Shown: positions 1 to 6,431, numbered from the stretch's first letter. The stretch: 6,619 bases of DNA from Bacteroidota bacterium (GCA_023415275.1 JAEZLJ010000031.1:1-6619); one strand, 5' to 3'. Numbers and translations are program-made. Notes: a model not told the origin generated them from the sequence alone.

Positions 1-1
1 G

Positions 2-1390
2 GTTAAGACTGACCAGGCTATTTGGCAAAATATTGAACAGGGAGGGTTCAACAATGAACATTCCCTATTTACGGCATCTGATTTTTATAATCCTAACAAT
101 TCCCGAACGATCCAAAAATTAAAAGGGTATAAAAATGCAGACCTAGACTATTATTTAGACAAAATAATCCGTTTCAGCCAGTACAGCGATCTTAAAGCCA
201 TAGAACGACCTGGCGTATTTAAAGATGCCTCCGGCATTCCATTTACGCACCAAAAATGGGCAGTTCCCCCGTCTCCTGTACCAGAATCTTTACCAGAGTC
301 TGACGAATTATGGAAAAGGTTTGAGATTGAGATAAAGAGCATGCCATCAGGTAAGGATGTGATGGTATATGGAATAAAGAAGGGCATTACTCCCCTACGA
401 CTGAGCCTTTTAAAAAAGGATTTTGAACATGTGGAGGTTATAAATGGTTCCCAAAAAACCAGGGTTCCCATTCTCGAAGGCAAAAGGATCTATGAAATTG
501 ATTTCATAGTCAAAGAAATACAACCACCAAACCCGATTGTTGAGCAGGATGAAATTTTAGAGTTCAATGCCGACCGGTATACAATCCAGGAAGGAGAATT
601 GGCTACCATAAACTGGAAAGTGAAAGGCAATAGCAGGATACATATATCCAATATGGGGGATATTTTTGAAAAAACGGGCACTAAAAAAGTAGTATTGAGA
701 AATACTACAGATTATGTTTTAACTATTGGATCAAAGAACAGATCGCTTACTATTAATGTTCAACCAGAGGCCAGGCAGAAAGCATCGTTTATTCCACCGA
801 CTGTAACAGAAATCGAAAACGTAGATGATTCTGATGCTACAATAAAACCTGATCAAAGAAAAACTATACCTTGGAAAGCTGGGGCCTTAATTTTTGCATT
901 TGTACTTGCAACTAGTTTTTTGCTCTTTAACTATTTTTCCAACAGCAAAAATATTCCCCAGGTAGCTTCTTCAACCAATGCCGGAGTAAAGCCAACATTG
1001 CCGCATGCCGCTAAACCCATTTTATTTACTAAAGCTAAGGTGACCAATATGCTGGAAAAGCTATATGCAGCTTACAACCAAAGAGATCTTCCCTATATTA
1101 TGAGTTTTTATGCTCCTAATGTCAATGAGTATTACAGCTCTGCCCTATTAAGTAAGGACTCTCTTCAAACTCTTATCAATGATCTATTTATCACTCCAGC
1201 CTCGTATAAATGCACACCTAATTTTTCCAGCATGACCATACAACCCGGAGAGCAAACATGCACTGTAACTATAACAATAAATGAAAAACTAAAAAAGAAC
1301 AGGAGAAGCAGAACAGAAAATTATAACACTACTATCAATTATACACTGTCACCTACATTACAAATCGTGGCAGAGAAAAATGTAGACTAA
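2..1390 (+). CDS. Membrane-anchored protein with Ig-like and NTF2-like domains, 5' end missing
   Basis: The frame is open from the window edge to the TAA stop, giving 462 visible residues; the ATG at 341 is internal (residue 114), not the start. Residues 1-180 are not recognised and contain a Pro-rich linker near 88-98. Residues about 185-253 look like an Ig-like beta domain (pattern IQEGELATINWKV, then TTDYVLTI). A basic stretch precedes one membrane helix at about 293-312. A linker leads to residues about 343-458, which resemble NTF2/SnoaL-like folds (LEKLYAAYNQRDL, SFYAPNVNEYY). The positive-inside rule puts the N-terminal part in the cytoplasm and the NTF2-like domain in the periplasm. 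The only two visible cysteines, 404 and 420, are both in that domain and could form a disulfide. Similar Ig-like/NTF2-like tails follow regulatory domains such as kinases or VWA modules in other bacteria, but the catalytic part, if any, lies outside the window. Function is unknown. Confidence 0.8.
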   Translation, partial: VKTDQAIWQNIEQGGFNNEHSLFTASDFYNPNNSRTIQKLKGYKNADLDYYLDKIIRFSQYSDLKAIERPGVFKDASGIPFTHQKWAVPPSPVPESLPESDELWKRFEIEIKSMPSGKDVMVYGIKKGITPLRLSLLKKDFEHVEVINGSQKTRVPILEGKRIYEIDFIVKEIQPPNPIVEQDEILEFNADRYTIQEGELATINWKVKGNSRIHISNMGDIFEKTGTKKVVLRNTTDYVLTIGSKNRSLTINVQPEARQKASFIPPTVTEIENVDDSDATIKPDQRKTIPWKAGALIFAFVLATSFLLFNYFSNSKNIPQVASSTNAGVKPTLPHAAKPILFTKAKVTNMLEKLYAAYNQRDLPYIMSFYAPNVNEYYSSALLSKDSLQTLINDLFITPASYKCTPNFSSMTIQPGEQTCTVTITINEKLKKNRRSRTENYNTTINYTLSPTLQIVAEKNVD

Positions 1391-1447
1391 TCATAAACCT
1401 CCATACATAATTCACCTATAAGGCATTTTTATCAATCATTCTATTGA

Positions 1448-1485
1448 TGGTCATTTATCTGACCAGCATTAATATCCAAGCTGGT
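1448..1485 (+). other. Two overlapping, mutually exclusive small hairpins
   Basis: TGGTCA (1448-1453) pairs perfectly with TGACCA (1460-1465) over a 6-nt loop. ACCAGC (1462-1467) pairs perfectly with GCTGGT (1480-1485) over a 12-nt loop. The two structures share ACCA, so only one can form at a time. The second arm is followed by TATTTTC, a weak U-rich stretch. They lie 57 bp after the stop of the upstream gene. They could be a weak terminator for that gene or a leader structure for the TTG-started gene at 1560; both arms are short and chance is possible. Confidence 0.25.
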
Positions 1486-1559
1486 TATTTTCTAAATTAT
1501 TAGATGTATGTTAATAGTGAAAGGTTAAAACAAGATCTTTAAGTCAAAAAAGAAAGCCA

Positions 1560-2075
1560 TTGACAAGAATTGCCTTACTATCCGACACTCACGGTTTCTT
1601 AGATGAATCTATTTTCACTTATGCTGAACATTGTGACGAAATATGGCATGCAGGAGATTTTGGAACCATAGAAATAGCCAACAAGTTAACCAGGTTTGCA
1701 AATGAAAATGGAAAGAACAAGATCGTAAGAGGTGTTTATGGAAATATTGATGGCTACGACATAAGAAGTATATATCCAGAAAAGTTAACCTGGAATTGTG
1801 AAGCAGTCAAAGTATATATGAAACATATTGGTGGGTATCCTGGCCGATATGCACCAGGTGTAAAACAAGAGATTAGTGATAACCAGGCTAAGCTTTTTAT
1901 TTCAGGTCACTCTCATATATTAAAAGTGATCTATGATGACAAATTAGATTGCCTTCATATGAATCCGGGAGCTGCAGGAAAGCAAGGATGGCATAAAGTA
2001 CGCACGATGTTGCGGTTTGCTATAGATGGTGCAACTATCAAAGATTGTGAAATTATAGAGTTAGGTCCAAGATAG
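1560..2075 (+). CDS. YfcE/MJ0936-type metallophosphoesterase
   Basis: This is a 171-residue calcineurin-like phosphoesterase with the complete dinuclear metal site of the YfcE group: D9 and H11 in SDTHG, D33 in HAGDF, N62 in YGNID, H89 in KHIGG, and H117 plus H119 in GHSH, followed by NPGA at 135-138. Family members hydrolyse phosphodiester or phosphomonoester bonds, often tested with artificial substrates; the natural substrate here cannot be told. There is no signal peptide, so it is cytoplasmic. The start is TTG: the frame is closed by TGA at 1518-1520 with no in-frame ATG in between, and TTG places SDTHG eight residues in, as is usual for the family. The upstream sequence is A/G-rich (AAAAAAGAAAG) without a good Shine-Dalgarno. 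It is convergent with the gene at 2130-2603 and ends just before a strong hairpin. Confidence 0.93.
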   Translation: MTRIALLSDTHGFLDESIFTYAEHCDEIWHAGDFGTIEIANKLTRFANENGKNKIVRGVYGNIDGYDIRSIYPEKLTWNCEAVKVYMKHIGGYPGRYAPGVKQEISDNQAKLFISGHSHILKVIYDDKLDCLHMNPGAAGKQGWHKVRTMLRFAIDGATIKDCEIIELGPR

Positions 2076-2079
2076 ATAC

Positions 2080-2109
2080 ATAAAAGGCCAGGTATACCCG
2101 GCCTTTTAT
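2080..2109. terminator. Bidirectional intrinsic terminator between convergent genes
   Basis: ATAAAAGGCC (2080-2089) and GGCCTTTTAT (2100-2109) form a perfect 10-bp stem. The loop itself holds the palindrome GGTATACC (2091-2098), so the 30 bp are symmetrical except for one pair (A2090/C2099). The GC part of the stem is followed by TTTT on either strand. It begins 5 bp after the phosphoesterase stop codon and lies 20 bp beyond the stop of the minus-strand membrane protein, the right place to end both transcripts. Confidence 0.85.
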
Positions 2110-2129
2110 AATTAAGTTTGATGTTGCTA

Positions 2130-2603
2130 TTAATACCAGCCCCTACCTGCCCCGATCTCTCTAAATGGCCAGGGAATGGAAGCCAGAATGATCAATAAGG
2201 CTAAAAAGTAAAAAATCAGAGTTCTGCGATGTTTGGCTTTGTCACTGATCCTCTTTTTTCCCTGTGCTTTGCCAATGTGAAGAAGTATGATTGCTATCAA
2301 CATACCTACCAAATGCTCTATGGCATAGAACCGTGTCATTGGGCTCTTCATGGCATTGCTCATACCCCCAGCTGCTTCAATCATTTTATAACCGTTTGGA
2401 CCCAAAAACCAAAGCACAATACCAATTACTAACATTAAATCGGCAGAAATAGTAAGCAATAGGCCAAGGCGATTATCAGTTCTTATATATGGACGATTAC
2501 CGGCAATCAGGCTATTAATGATCGCAAAAAGTAATAATAACAGGACTACCCAACGACCAATGCTGTGCACATGTACCAGGATGTTATATAAAGTGCTATC
2601 CAT
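2130..2603 (-). CDS. Four-helix membrane protein of Bacteroidota (IPWPFR family, cytochrome-b-like)
   Basis: The 157-residue protein has four predicted membrane helices at about 17-34, 46-67, 95-112 and 128-145. It carries the pattern of a small conserved Bacteroidota family: LYNILVHVHSIGRWVV at the N-terminus, RFYAIEHLVGMLIAI before helix 3, and IPWPFRE near the C-terminus (143-149). I recall relatives being labelled loosely as cytochrome b or hypothetical protein; no function is established to my knowledge. Histidines H11, H13, H97 and H109 lie at or near membrane helices and could be heme or metal ligands, which is inference. The frame can be extended to a TTG at 2627, but ATG at 2603 is preferred because it yields the family N-terminus and because a good promoter -7 element sits over the TTG. 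It is 131 bp from the propeller gene upstream and is probably transcribed on its own. Confidence 0.85.
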   Translation of the reverse strand: MDSTLYNILVHVHSIGRWVVLLLLLFAIINSLIAGNRPYIRTDNRLGLLLTISADLMLVIGIVLWFLGPNGYKMIEAAGGMSNAMKSPMTRFYAIEHLVGMLIAIILLHIGKAQGKKRISDKAKHRRTLIFYFLALLIILASIPWPFREIGAGRGWY

Positions 2604-2624
2604 GCAAAATGATTTTGGTTTGGC

Positions 2625-2655
2625 CAAATCTACAACAGAAAGAGCAATCTTGAAA
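2625..2655 (-). promoter_or_regulatory. Candidate Bacteroidota-type promoter for the membrane protein gene
   Basis: Read on the minus strand, TTTC (2655-2652) is followed after 19 nt by TAGATTTG (2632-2625). The latter matches the Bacteroidota -7 consensus TAnnTTTG exactly; the former matches the -33 TTTG in three of four bases at the usual spacing. Transcription would begin about 15-20 nt before the ATG at 2603. Confidence 0.5.
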
Positions 2656-2676
2656 CTGAATAGGAAAAGTAGCTGT

Positions 2677-2684
2677 CAAATCTA
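2677..2684 (-). promoter_or_regulatory. Second TAGATTTG -7-like element upstream of the membrane protein gene
   Basis: On the minus strand TAGATTTG occurs a second time, identical to the element at 2625-2632 and 52 bp upstream of it. It fits TAnnTTTG, but I see no TTTG-like -33 box at the expected distance, so it may be a secondary promoter or chance. Confidence 0.25.
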
Positions 2685-2734
2685 ACGTTCATATGAATGC
2701 GCCTGATAAGACCTTTTATTTAAAATTGCCTTAT

Positions 2735-3799
2735 TTAATCCACCCAATCTGCCACAAACAAATTGGTATCTCTTGTACCTCCATTATTCCTGTTACTTGA
2801 AAAAAGGATCTTCCTGCCATCTGGGCTAAACATAGGAAAAGCATCAAAACCTTTATCACGGCTGATCTTTTCAAGGCCTGTACCATCCTGGTTCATTATA
2901 TACATATTGAAAGGAAATCCTCTTTTATATTCATGGTTGCTACAAAATATTATACGTCCATCAGGTAAGAAGTTGGGTGCCCAATTAGCCTGCCCTAAAT
3001 GAGTAATTTGCCTGGCATCAGAACCATCAGCATTTGCTATAAAAACTTCCATTTGTGTGGGCGCAACCAATCCGGCGGCCAGCAGTTCTTTATAATCTTT
3101 CACATCTGCATCCGAAGTAGGACGGCTAGCTCTCCATACTATTTTTTTACCATCAGGACTAAACCAGGCACCGCCATCATAACCAAGTGCATTAGTAACC
3201 TGCCTGATTGCACCACTCTTCAAATCCATTATGTATAAATCAAGATCTCCATTACGTGTGGAGGTAAACAACATTTGCTTTCCATCTGGCGAGAGTGTGG
3301 CTTCAGCATCATACCCTGGTGAATTAGTCAGTTTCTTTACAATCTTGCCTTTTAAATCAGCCATATAGATGTCATATCCTGCATAAACAGGCCAGATGTA
3401 ACGGTTGCCATATTTGGCCCTGTCTACGCCTGGCGGGCAATCCTTGCTTTCATCCTGGGTAGAAGCATAAATTATATGCTTATTATCCTTAGTGAAAAAA
3501 GCACAGGTGGTGCGCCCCTTTCCGCCACTAATCATGCTGTAATGAAATTGGGAATTTTTGCCAGGTAAGGACCCCACAAATATTTGATCACATAAAATAT
3601 TATCCCTGGCTGAAGTTCTTTGAAAAACGAGGCTTTTACCGTCAAAGCTCCAATATGCTTCCGCATTATCTCCACCGAAAGTCAACTGCCTGATATTTTT
3701 AAAATGCTTCTCTTCAGGGTAATGCAGTGTATCGGCCTGGGCAAGCAAACTATTAGTATAAACCAGGAAAGCGGTAATTGAAAAAGCAATCTTTATCAT
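2735..3799 (-). CDS. Secreted TolB-like six-bladed beta-propeller (PD40 repeats)
   Basis: A 354-residue protein with a signal peptide (basic start, hydrophobic core to about residue 20, likely cleavage after LLAQA). The rest consists of about six PD40/TolB-type blades, each marked by a SPDGK-like turn: SFDGK (51-55), TKDNK (103-107), SPDGK (170-174), SPDGK (214-218), LPDGR (278-282) and SPDGR (325-329). Most blades start with an RQLT/KLTN/RQVT/RQIT-like strand. A helical insertion, about residues 226-248 (DVKDYKELLAAGLVAPTQ), lies between blades 4 and 5. Such propellers act in protein-protein contacts in the periplasm or outside; no catalytic domain is fused and the protein ends with the last blade. 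Four cysteines (70, 99, 121, 286) remain after signal removal. It is divergent from the TPR lipoprotein gene. TolB of the Tol-Pal system is less likely because the TolB N-terminal domain and tol/pal neighbours are absent. Confidence 0.88.
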   Translation of the reverse strand: MIKIAFSITAFLVYTNSLLAQADTLHYPEEKHFKNIRQLTFGGDNAEAYWSFDGKSLVFQRTSARDNILCDQIFVGSLPGKNSQFHYSMISGGKGRTTCAFFTKDNKHIIYASTQDESKDCPPGVDRAKYGNRYIWPVYAGYDIYMADLKGKIVKKLTNSPGYDAEATLSPDGKQMLFTSTRNGDLDLYIMDLKSGAIRQVTNALGYDGGAWFSPDGKKIVWRASRPTSDADVKDYKELLAAGLVAPTQMEVFIANADGSDARQITHLGQANWAPNFLPDGRIIFCSNHEYKRGFPFNMYIMNQDGTGLEKISRDKGFDAFPMFSPDGRKILFSSNRNNGGTRDTNLFVADWVD

Positions 3800-3827
3800 A
3801 GCCCTTTTATAAGTTGTTAAACTGTTT

Positions 3828-3835
3828 CAAAAATA
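3828..3835 (-). promoter_or_regulatory. Candidate -7 element for the beta-propeller gene
   Basis: On the minus strand TATTTTTG (3835-3828) matches TAnnTTTG and lies 28 bp before the ATG at 3799, leaving a short leader. No clear TTTG is found 17-23 nt upstream, so this is a half-supported promoter. Confidence 0.35.
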
Positions 3836-3867
3836 GTCACCGAAATTTCTAAAGTTGTCAGAGAATT

Positions 3868-3877
3868 ATCATATGAT
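3868..3877. other. 10-bp palindrome in the divergent intergenic region
   Basis: ATCATATGAT is a perfect palindrome in the 101-bp gap between the divergent propeller and TPR lipoprotein genes. An operator is possible from its place, but the site is short and AT-rich. Its core TCATATGA occurs also at 2689-2696 (upstream of the membrane protein gene) and inside coding sequence at 1955-1962. Confidence 0.2.
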
Positions 3878-3900
3878 GATTTACTTATTTAGTTTTGGGC

Positions 3901-4878
3901 ATGCGCATTTTTTATGCTTTATTATTGTTATCTTTTCTTTTTGCCTGCCATAATGATGACGGAGATGGCAATGATCCTTTTTCACAATCGCCTTACAAAG
4001 CAATTACAGACAGTATATCAGACTTTCCCAACCGTGCAGACCTATACTACAGGCGCGGAGTAGTGCTTTATCAAAATGATCAATTGGCATATGCAAAACA
4101 GGATTTTCAAAAAGCCTGGGAATTAGCGCCCCGAGAGGATTACGCATTAAGCTTAACCACTGTATTGAAAAAAATATCCCCCGATTCTGCTATTATATTT
4201 TTACAAAATGCTACTCTTAAAATTCCTCAAAGTATAGCTCTCCAGGTGGGATTGGCAAGAGGCTATCAGAATAAAGGAGAATTGGATAAAGCTCTGGTAA
4301 TCGCCAACCAGATAATCCAGCAATTTCCCGGACAGTTGGATGCTTTAACCATAAAATCAGAAATACTAGCCAGCAAGAATGATAAAACGGGCGCATTAGC
4401 CAGCCTGGAAAAAGCTTATTCCATAGCTCCTTCAGATCTTTCGCTGGCATATGATCTAGCATATGCTTATGCGGATGCAAAGGAGCCTAAAGCTCTTATC
4501 CTTACAGATTCTTTACTTAAGGTCAAGGCAGAGGAAGCCGAAAAGGCTTGGTACATTAAAGGTGTTTTTTATACAAATACCGGTCAGGCGAATAAGGCTC
4601 TCGAAAGCTTTGATAATTCTATAAAGCTTAATTACAACTTTTTAGATGCCTACCGAGATAAAGGACAAGTGCTTTATAATGAAAAAAGGTTTAAAGAAGC
4701 TTTGCAAACCTTTACACTTGCCTTAAAGATAGCCCCTGCCTCTGCTGACTTTTATTATCTATTAGGCAATACGCAACATGCTTTGGGAAACGATAATGAA
4801 GCTAAATTAAATTATTTGAGGGCTTATGGTTTGGATAAATCGCTAACAGATGCCAAGGAAGCTGCAGATAAATTATAG
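3901..4878 (+). CDS. TPR-repeat lipoprotein, probably surface or periplasmic
   Basis: A 325-residue protein with a lipoprotein signal peptide: hydrophobic residues 5-14 and lipobox LFAC with the lipidated cysteine at 16. The cysteine is followed by HNDDGDGND, an acidic run like the export signals that send Bacteroidota lipoproteins to the cell surface. The rest is helical with about seven or eight tetratricopeptide repeats. The clearest are at 46-78 (LYYRRGVVLYQNDQLAYAKQ), 112-145, 146-178, 214-246 (WYIKGVFYTNTGQANKALES), 248-280 and 282-314. TPR arrays serve as scaffolds for protein-protein binding; the partner is unknown. The ATG at 3901 is chosen over an in-frame TTG at 3895, since it begins a compact MRIF signal sequence. 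No Shine-Dalgarno is seen. It is divergent from the propeller gene and is followed 80 bp later by rpe. Confidence 0.9.
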   Translation: MRIFYALLLLSFLFACHNDDGDGNDPFSQSPYKAITDSISDFPNRADLYYRRGVVLYQNDQLAYAKQDFQKAWELAPREDYALSLTTVLKKISPDSAIIFLQNATLKIPQSIALQVGLARGYQNKGELDKALVIANQIIQQFPGQLDALTIKSEILASKNDKTGALASLEKAYSIAPSDLSLAYDLAYAYADAKEPKALILTDSLLKVKAEEAEKAWYIKGVFYTNTGQANKALESFDNSIKLNYNFLDAYRDKGQVLYNEKRFKEALQTFTLALKIAPASADFYYLLGNTQHALGNDNEAKLNYLRAYGLDKSLTDAKEAADKL

Positions 4879-4958
4879 GTATAATTTTTAATTGTGAAAA
4901 GGATTACAAATAAACTCACAAGCAAATTGGTTTATCTTGCCACCGCAAATTTTATCTC

Positions 4959-5609
4959 ATGCCTATAATTGCCCCTTCCCTGTTATCCTCCAATTTTCTA
5001 TGTTTAGAACAGGATTGTAAAATGCTGAATGAAAGTGAAGCGGACTGGTTTCACCTGGATGTAATGGATGGGCGCTTTGTTCCTAATATTTCTTTCGGAT
5101 TTCCAATAATAGAGCATATCAGGAAAGCAACTAAAAAGGTTTGCGATGTTCATTTGATGATATTAGAGCCGGAGCGATATGCTGAAGCTTTCAAAGCGGC
5201 AGGTGCTGATCAGCTATCTGTGCATATTGAAGCTTGTGTACATCTCCATAGAAATATTCAGCAAATAAAATCGTTGGGCATGAAAGCAGGTGTAGCCATT
5301 AACCCTCATACGCCTGTTTCTTCTTTACAGGATGTGCTAGGTGATATTGATCTTATTTGTATGATGAGTGTAAATCCAGGTTTTGGTGGACAGAAGTTCA
5401 TTCCACGAACCCTGGATAAGATCAGGGAATTGCGGACCATGATTGATGATAATAAACTTAATGTGCTGATTGAAGTGGATGGCGGTGTTACCATTGAGAA
5501 TGCCGGATCCATTATTGATGCTGGAGCTCATGCGCTGGTAGCAGGCAATACTGTTTTCAAGTCTGCCAACCCTCAGCAAACCATCAGTCAATTAAAACAT
5601 ATTAGATAA
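4959..5609 (+). CDS. rpe: Ribulose-phosphate 3-epimerase
   Basis: A 216-residue cytoplasmic TIM-barrel enzyme that interconverts D-ribulose 5-phosphate and D-xylulose 5-phosphate in the pentose phosphate pathway. The family signatures are all present: IAPSLLSSNF at the start, HLDVMDGRFVPNISFG (32-47), VHLMI (64-68), HIEA (89-92), the flexible phosphate loop MMSVNPGFGGQKF (135-147), IEVDGGV (171-177) and AGNTVFKS (195-202). The metal ligands H32, D34, H65 and D174 are intact, with D34 and D174 also the expected acid/base pair. Length is normal. The phosphate-binding segment reads AGNTVF where AGSAVF is common, a minor variation. The ATG start gives the standard N-terminus. No pentose-pathway partner gene lies next to it. 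Confidence 0.96.
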   Translation: MPIIAPSLLSSNFLCLEQDCKMLNESEADWFHLDVMDGRFVPNISFGFPIIEHIRKATKKVCDVHLMILEPERYAEAFKAAGADQLSVHIEACVHLHRNIQQIKSLGMKAGVAINPHTPVSSLQDVLGDIDLICMMSVNPGFGGQKFIPRTLDKIRELRTMIDDNKLNVLIEVDGGVTIENAGSIIDAGAHALVAGNTVFKSANPQQTISQLKHIR

Positions 5610-5684
5610 GGATAACTTTAGGATTTCAGTGTCGATTGAAAATAATGTTAGGATTGAGCATCTTATAATTGGAAAAAATTGCTT

Positions 5685-6431
5685 ATGACCAAAGACTTAT
5701 TTTCAGGGCATTCAAAAGAATACGCTGCCTATCGTCCAGGCTATCCTGTCCAGCTTTTTCAATACATTTTAGAATTTGTACCTGGCCGTAAAATGGCATG
5801 GGATTGTGCTACCGGAAATGGACAGGCCGCCTCTATTCTTGCAGATTATTTTGAAAAGGTGGTCGCTACAGACATCAGTGCCCAACAATTGAATAATGCC
5901 ATCCAAAAATCAAATGTTAGCTACCTGGAATCGGCAGCAGAGCAAACCCCTTTTAATGACAACAGTTTTGACCTGATTACAGTAGCCCAGGCTTATCATT
6001 GGCTGAACTGGAATGAATTTTACCACGAAGCTACCCGTGTTGGGAAACCCAATGCAGTAATAGCAATCTGGACCTATAACCTGATCAAAACAGAAGAAAA
6101 GGCTATCAATGAAATTGTAGAGTACTTATATCGTGACATTACTGGTCCGTATTGGGACCCGGCAAGAAAATATGTAGAAGAAGAATACAAGACGATCCCC
6201 TTTGAATTTTCACCTCTTCCTTCCAAACCTTTCAATATTCAAGTAACCTATACAAGGGAGGCTCTACTCGGCTACCTTTTTACCTGGTCCGGCGTACAAA
6301 ACTATATTAAACATACAGGTCAATCACCCTTGTCTTTAATAAATGAAAAATTATTGAATGTTTGGGGCAATAACCAGTCCAGGCTCTTTAACTTTCCGCT
6401 CACTCTAAAAATGGGAAGGATTATAAAATAG
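5685..6431 (+). CDS. Class I SAM-dependent methyltransferase (Methyltransf_11 type)
   Basis: A 248-residue Rossmann-fold methyltransferase. Residues 5-20 (LFSGHSKEYAAYRPGYP) are typical of the group containing yeast TMT1/CRG1-like trans-aconitate methyltransferases. The SAM-binding motif I is WDCATGNGQA (39-48), the acidic residue that holds the ribose is D63 in ATDIS, and motif II is DLITVAQAYHW (96-106), followed by the RVGKPNAVIAIW strand (118-129). The C-terminal half (about 135-248) is the variable substrate-binding part, so the substrate, probably a small molecule, cannot be named. The ATG at 5685 is preferred over the in-frame TTG at 5679. It ends with tandem stops TAG TAG (6429-6434). 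It follows rpe by 75 bp on the same strand without a visible terminator, so co-transcription is possible; no functional link is apparent. Confidence 0.92.
   Translation: MTKDLFSGHSKEYAAYRPGYPVQLFQYILEFVPGRKMAWDCATGNGQAASILADYFEKVVATDISAQQLNNAIQKSNVSYLESAAEQTPFNDNSFDLITVAQAYHWLNWNEFYHEATRVGKPNAVIAIWTYNLIKTEEKAINEIVEYLYRDITGPYWDPARKYVEEEYKTIPFEFSPLPSKPFNIQVTYTREALLGYLFTWSGVQNYIKHTGQSPLSLINEKLLNVWGNNQSRLFNFPLTLKMGRIIK

Noticed and set aside
341..1390. A complete 349-residue gene starting at ATG 341
   Set aside because: The same frame is open without a stop to the left edge and the upstream codons read as ordinary protein, so 341 is an internal methionine of a truncated gene.
2229..2432. Plus-strand ORF opposite the membrane protein gene
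   Set aside because: It lies wholly inside a well-supported gene on the other strand and shows no recognisable protein pattern.
2604..2627. N-terminal extension of the membrane protein to TTG 2627
   Set aside because: The ATG at 2603 gives the family-like N-terminus, and the extension overlaps a TAnnTTTG promoter element.
2763..3238. Two plus-strand ORFs opposite the propeller gene
   Set aside because: They are antisense shadows of a gene with clear repeated domains.
2735..3799. True TolB of the Tol-Pal system
   Set aside because: The protein has the propeller blades but not the TolB N-terminal domain, and no tol or pal genes are nearby.
3890..3897. TAGTTTTG as a -7 promoter element for the TPR lipoprotein gene
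   Set aside because: It fits the consensus but lies directly against the start codon, which would place transcription start inside the gene, and no -33 box is seen.
4217..4480. Minus-strand ORF opposite the TPR gene
   Set aside because: It is an antisense shadow of the repeats and has no signal of its own.
4892..4921. TTGTGA ... TCACAA inverted repeat upstream of rpe, resembling CRP/FNR half-sites
   Set aside because: The half-sites are 18 bp apart rather than the 6 or so required, so it is probably chance.
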